Assembly (NCBI GenBank): GCA_945897805.1
Contig: CAMDFX010000001.1
Coordinates: 582,367 to 646,366 of the forward strand
Length of the DNA stretch: 64,000 bases
Source of the DNA: Chryseobacterium gleum
Lineage (GTDB): Bacteria; Bacteroidota; Bacteroidia; Flavobacteriales_D; Crocinitomicaceae
Direction of reading: 5' to 3'
The notes beneath the pieces were generated by a model, which was not told the DNA's origin, made no database searches, and was given only the letters and a program-made list of their open reading frames with translations. Position 1 is the first letter of the stretch; the number at the start of each line of letters is the position of its first letter. Made by a program: the position numbers and the translations under genes. Of this stretch, positions 62,270 to 64,000 are shown in pieces.

Positions 62270-63409
62270 ATGAAAATTCTATTACACGACAATCAATTGC
62301 ATTTGCGATTTGCGCCTTTGACTTTAACTCGTCCAGTCGGAAATTTAAGGATGGGAATTTTAACCAACGATGAAAGATGGCAAAAACTTATTCCAGGTGT
62401 TGAAGTGTTTTTTGCAACTGAAGAATACCTGACTGCTAAATTTAAAACTGCAGAAAATGTTGATTTAACTGTCAACGCAGCTGTTATTCCTTCAGAAGAA
62501 TTGGTTTTAGAAACATTGAATTTAAAAGAAGGAGATTTGCTTTTTCAAGGAAATAATTGGCTGGTTAAAAATGGAATTGATGCTTCAAACAAAATTGAGT
62601 TCAAAGGAAATTTGGTGATTCTAGAAAACCGCTGGGATATTTACCAACACAATGGCTTGGTTTTGAAATCCGACTTTGATTTGATTACCAAAGGAAGATT
62701 TTCGCAACCGCTTTCGACAACCAACACTATACTTGGAGATAAAAATCAAATCTTCTTGGAAGAAGGCGCGCAAGTTGAAGCATCTATCTTAAATGTAAAA
62801 GAGGGTCCAATTTACGTAGGGAAAAATGCCGAAATAATGGAAGGATCGGTCGTTCGTGGAGCATTAGCGCTTTGTGAATCAGCAGGATTAAAAATTTCCA
62901 CCAAAGTATATGGACCAACAACGCTTGGGCCACATTGCAAGGTAGGAGGTGAGGTCAATAATGTTGTTTTTCAGGCGTATTCAAACAAAGGTCACGATGG
63001 ATTTTTGGGGAATTCTGTTATCGGAGAGTGGTGTAATTTGGGCGCAGATACCAATTCATCTAACTTGAAAAATAATTACAGCAAAGTGAGTGCTTATTCC
63101 TACGAAACTGAAAAAATTGAACCAACAGATGTTCAATTCATGGGGTTAATCATGGGTGATCACAGCAAGTCTGGAATCAATACGATGTTTAACACTGCAA
63201 CCGTTGTGGGCGTCTCAGCGAATATTTATGGCGCCGATTTTCCAGAAAAAGTGATTGATTCTTTTGTGTGGGGAGGTGCTTCAGGATTTGTTCCATTCAA
63301 ATTAGACAAAGCTATAGAAGTAGCAAAATCGATGATGTCTAGAAGAAGGGTGGAATTTACAGCTGGTGATTTACAAATTTTCACGCATTTATCAAACAAA
63401 AAGTCATAA
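62270..63409 (+). CDS. GlmU-like sugar nucleotidyltransferase fold protein
   Basis: A 379-aa protein of the Bacteroidetes 'GlmU family' (TIGR03991 type). The N-terminus LRFAPLTLTRPVGNLRMGIL is the family signature and the C-terminal half (about 165-360) is a left-handed beta-helix of hexapeptide repeats (EEGAQVEASILNVKEGPIYV, GGEVNNVVFQAYSNKGHDGF, LGNSVIGEWCNLGADTNSSN). It probably activates a sugar 1-phosphate or N-acetyl group for glycans; the exact reaction is unknown. Overlap-tight with the symporter suggests co-transcription. Confidence 0.82.
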   Translation: MKILLHDNQLHLRFAPLTLTRPVGNLRMGILTNDERWQKLIPGVEVFFATEEYLTAKFKTAENVDLTVNAAVIPSEELVLETLNLKEGDLLFQGNNWLVKNGIDASNKIEFKGNLVILENRWDIYQHNGLVLKSDFDLITKGRFSQPLSTTNTILGDKNQIFLEEGAQVEASILNVKEGPIYVGKNAEIMEGSVVRGALALCESAGLKISTKVYGPTTLGPHCKVGGEVNNVVFQAYSNKGHDGFLGNSVIGEWCNLGADTNSSNLKNNYSKVSAYSYETEKIEPTDVQFMGLIMGDHSKSGINTMFNTATVVGVSANIYGADFPEKVIDSFVWGGASGFVPFKLDKAIEVAKSMMSRRRVEFTAGDLQIFTHLSNKKS

Positions 63410-63412
63410 AAA

Positions 63413-63433
63413 AGCCCTGCGAAATGCAAGGCT
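63413..63433. terminator. Bidirectional hairpin after the GlmU-like gene
   Basis: agccctgc (63413-63420) and gcaaggct (63426-63433) pair at 7 of 8 positions around gaaat, flanked by A-rich and T-rich runs; serves both converging genes. Confidence 0.7.
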
Positions 63434-63441
63434 AAATTTTA

Positions 63442-63867
63442 TTATTGAATTTTTTCAAAAGTAAGAATTTCAATGTCTTCAGATGTGATGCCTTCTTTGG
63501 TCTTCACTCTTTTTTGATTCAGTGTAACCGTATTGTCTTTGTTGAAAGTATAGGTGTACATATTTTTCTCAGTTTTCTCTTTTCCAATATAGATTGAACT
63601 TCCTTCGATGTAGTACTTTTTCTTTTCTTTGGTTTTTCCATTGTCTTCAATTACAGTCAGTTTATCTTCTGCCATGAATTCATAGATTTTCTTGTTTGGT
63701 TTGTAATTTTTTTCACAACCTTCTTGCAACAAACCGTTTTCAAGTTTTTGTGTAATCTTTGCCTTCAATTGCCATTTCCCCAAAAAAGGATTGGCCATCA
63801 TTCTGAAATTAAGAGAAATAGCCAAAGTGGCAACTGTAAATAAGATAAAAGTAGGGTTAATGGACAA
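63442..63867 (-). CDS. Lipocalin-like protein with damaged 5' end
   Basis: The frame gives 141 aa from a TTG at 63867. From about residue 29 it resembles a lipocalin-like lipid-binding domain (GKWQLKAKITQKLENGLLQE, then ITSEDIEILTFEKIQ). Residues 8-21 (ILFTVATLAISLNF) look like the core of a signal peptide whose start is missing: no ATG lies upstream before the stop at 63895-63897, and the first ATG is at 63801, inside the signal. The adjoining IS1-type sequence probably replaced the native start, so this gene may be inactive. Confidence 0.6.
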   Translation of the reverse strand: MSINPTFILFTVATLAISLNFRMMANPFLGKWQLKAKITQKLENGLLQEGCEKNYKPNKKIYEFMAEDKLTVIEDNGKTKEKKKYYIEGSSIYIGKEKTEKNMYTYTFNKDNTVTLNQKRVKTKEGITSEDIEILTFEKIQ

Positions 63868-64000
63868 AAAGTAGGCTGAAAGCTCTGGAAAGCGTTATGT
63901 TTAGTAGCTTTGGAGCAAATCAAAGACTTTGAACAAAAAAACTGCTTTTATTGTAACTCTACAATTACCAAGAAAAATGGTAAAAAAGATGAAAAACAAC
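63847..64000 (+). mobile_element. Left part of an IS1-type insertion sequence
   Basis: From about 63847 the sequence no longer belongs to the lipocalin-like gene. It includes two copies of aaaagtagg (63847-63855 and 63867-63875), a possible terminal repeat, and runs into a transposase start. The right end lies outside the window, so the inverted repeat cannot be checked. Confidence 0.5.
63910..64000 (+). CDS. IS1-type transposase, N-terminal zinc finger (partial)
   Basis: An open frame from 63880 to the window edge, with a likely TTG start at 63910, gives MEQIKDFEQKNCFYCNSTIT and then KKNGKKDEKQ. The C-x2-C-x-S-x-I-x-K-N-G-K pattern is that of the InsA zinc-binding N-terminus in IS1 and related transposases, where the next residues are usually a QRY-(x)-C motif. 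Here the window ends at KQ. The start and family are uncertain from 30 residues. Confidence 0.55.
   Translation, partial: MEQIKDFEQKNCFYCNSTITKKNGKKDEKQ

Noticed and set aside
1..64000. tRNA, rRNA, CRISPR arrays, prophage or plasmid functions
   Set aside because: I looked for cloverleaf-like T-loop sequences, regular spaced repeats and phage or replication genes and saw none; a covariance-model scan would be needed to exclude small RNAs.

Overview
The window reads as a chromosomal segment of an AT-rich member of the Bacteroidetes, most likely Flavobacteriales (Crocinitomicaceae/Cryomorphaceae-like; the family is an inference). The evidence is two secreted proteins with type IX secretion (T9SS) C-terminal sorting domains, SprB-type repeats, a fused SecDF, a ribosomal protein S16 with a C-terminal tail, DUF1573 lipoproteins, almost no Shine-Dalgarno sequences, and promoters of the Bacteroidetes type (TTG, about 20 nt, TAnnTTTG). 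Coding density is high and most of the window is ordinary core genome. No rRNA, tRNA or CRISPR array was seen.

Layout. 0-7 kb: MuiA-like protein, HD phosphohydrolase, outer-membrane barrel protein, a 1115-aa SprB-repeat T9SS cargo, and a coupled 54-codon ORF. 7-9 kb: rpsP-rimM-trmN6-like operon. 9-11.5 kb: thioredoxin-like gene, then a three-gene envelope cluster with conserved cysteines and no assigned role. 11.5-20 kb: fused alpha/beta 2-oxoacid dehydrogenase E1, mtaB, an ABC exporter, then rightward leucine dehydrogenase, nusB, DUF1573 and yajC. 20-23 kb: DUF4294 protein, a small lipoprotein, gcvT, and a 404-bp non-coding element with terminal inverted repeats. 23-30 kb: acyl-CoA carboxylase beta subunit, ElaA-type acetyltransferase, M13 peptidase, glycosyltransferase, FAD oxidoreductase. 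30-36 kb: a 1979-aa protein with about 21 TPR-like units. 36-41 kb: mutL, two rhomboids, an endonuclease/exonuclease/phosphatase-family protein, and msrA. 41-46 kb: hydrolase-YIP1-DUF2089 operon, YwbE, small proteins, a DtxR/MntR regulator, a LapA-like protein and a cold-shock protein. 46-53 kb: a second T9SS cargo and an envelope/glycan cluster. 53-64 kb: secDF, NlpC/P60, S41 protease, DUF1573, RRM protein, SSS symporter, GlmU-like protein, a 5'-damaged lipocalin-like gene, and the start of an IS1-type transposase at the right edge.

Themes. Leucine dehydrogenase, the fused E1 and the methylcrotonyl/propionyl-type carboxylase fit branched-chain amino acid catabolism, although they lie in separate transcription units. 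SecDF, YajC, the T9SS cargos, NlpC/P60, S41, MuiA and several lipoproteins make envelope biogenesis and secretion the main topic of the rest. The least explained items are the 404-bp inverted-repeat element, the giant TPR protein, the cysteine-motif envelope cluster, the IS1-type insertion at the right edge and several small ORFs. Family assignments come from reading the translated sequences; no database search was run.
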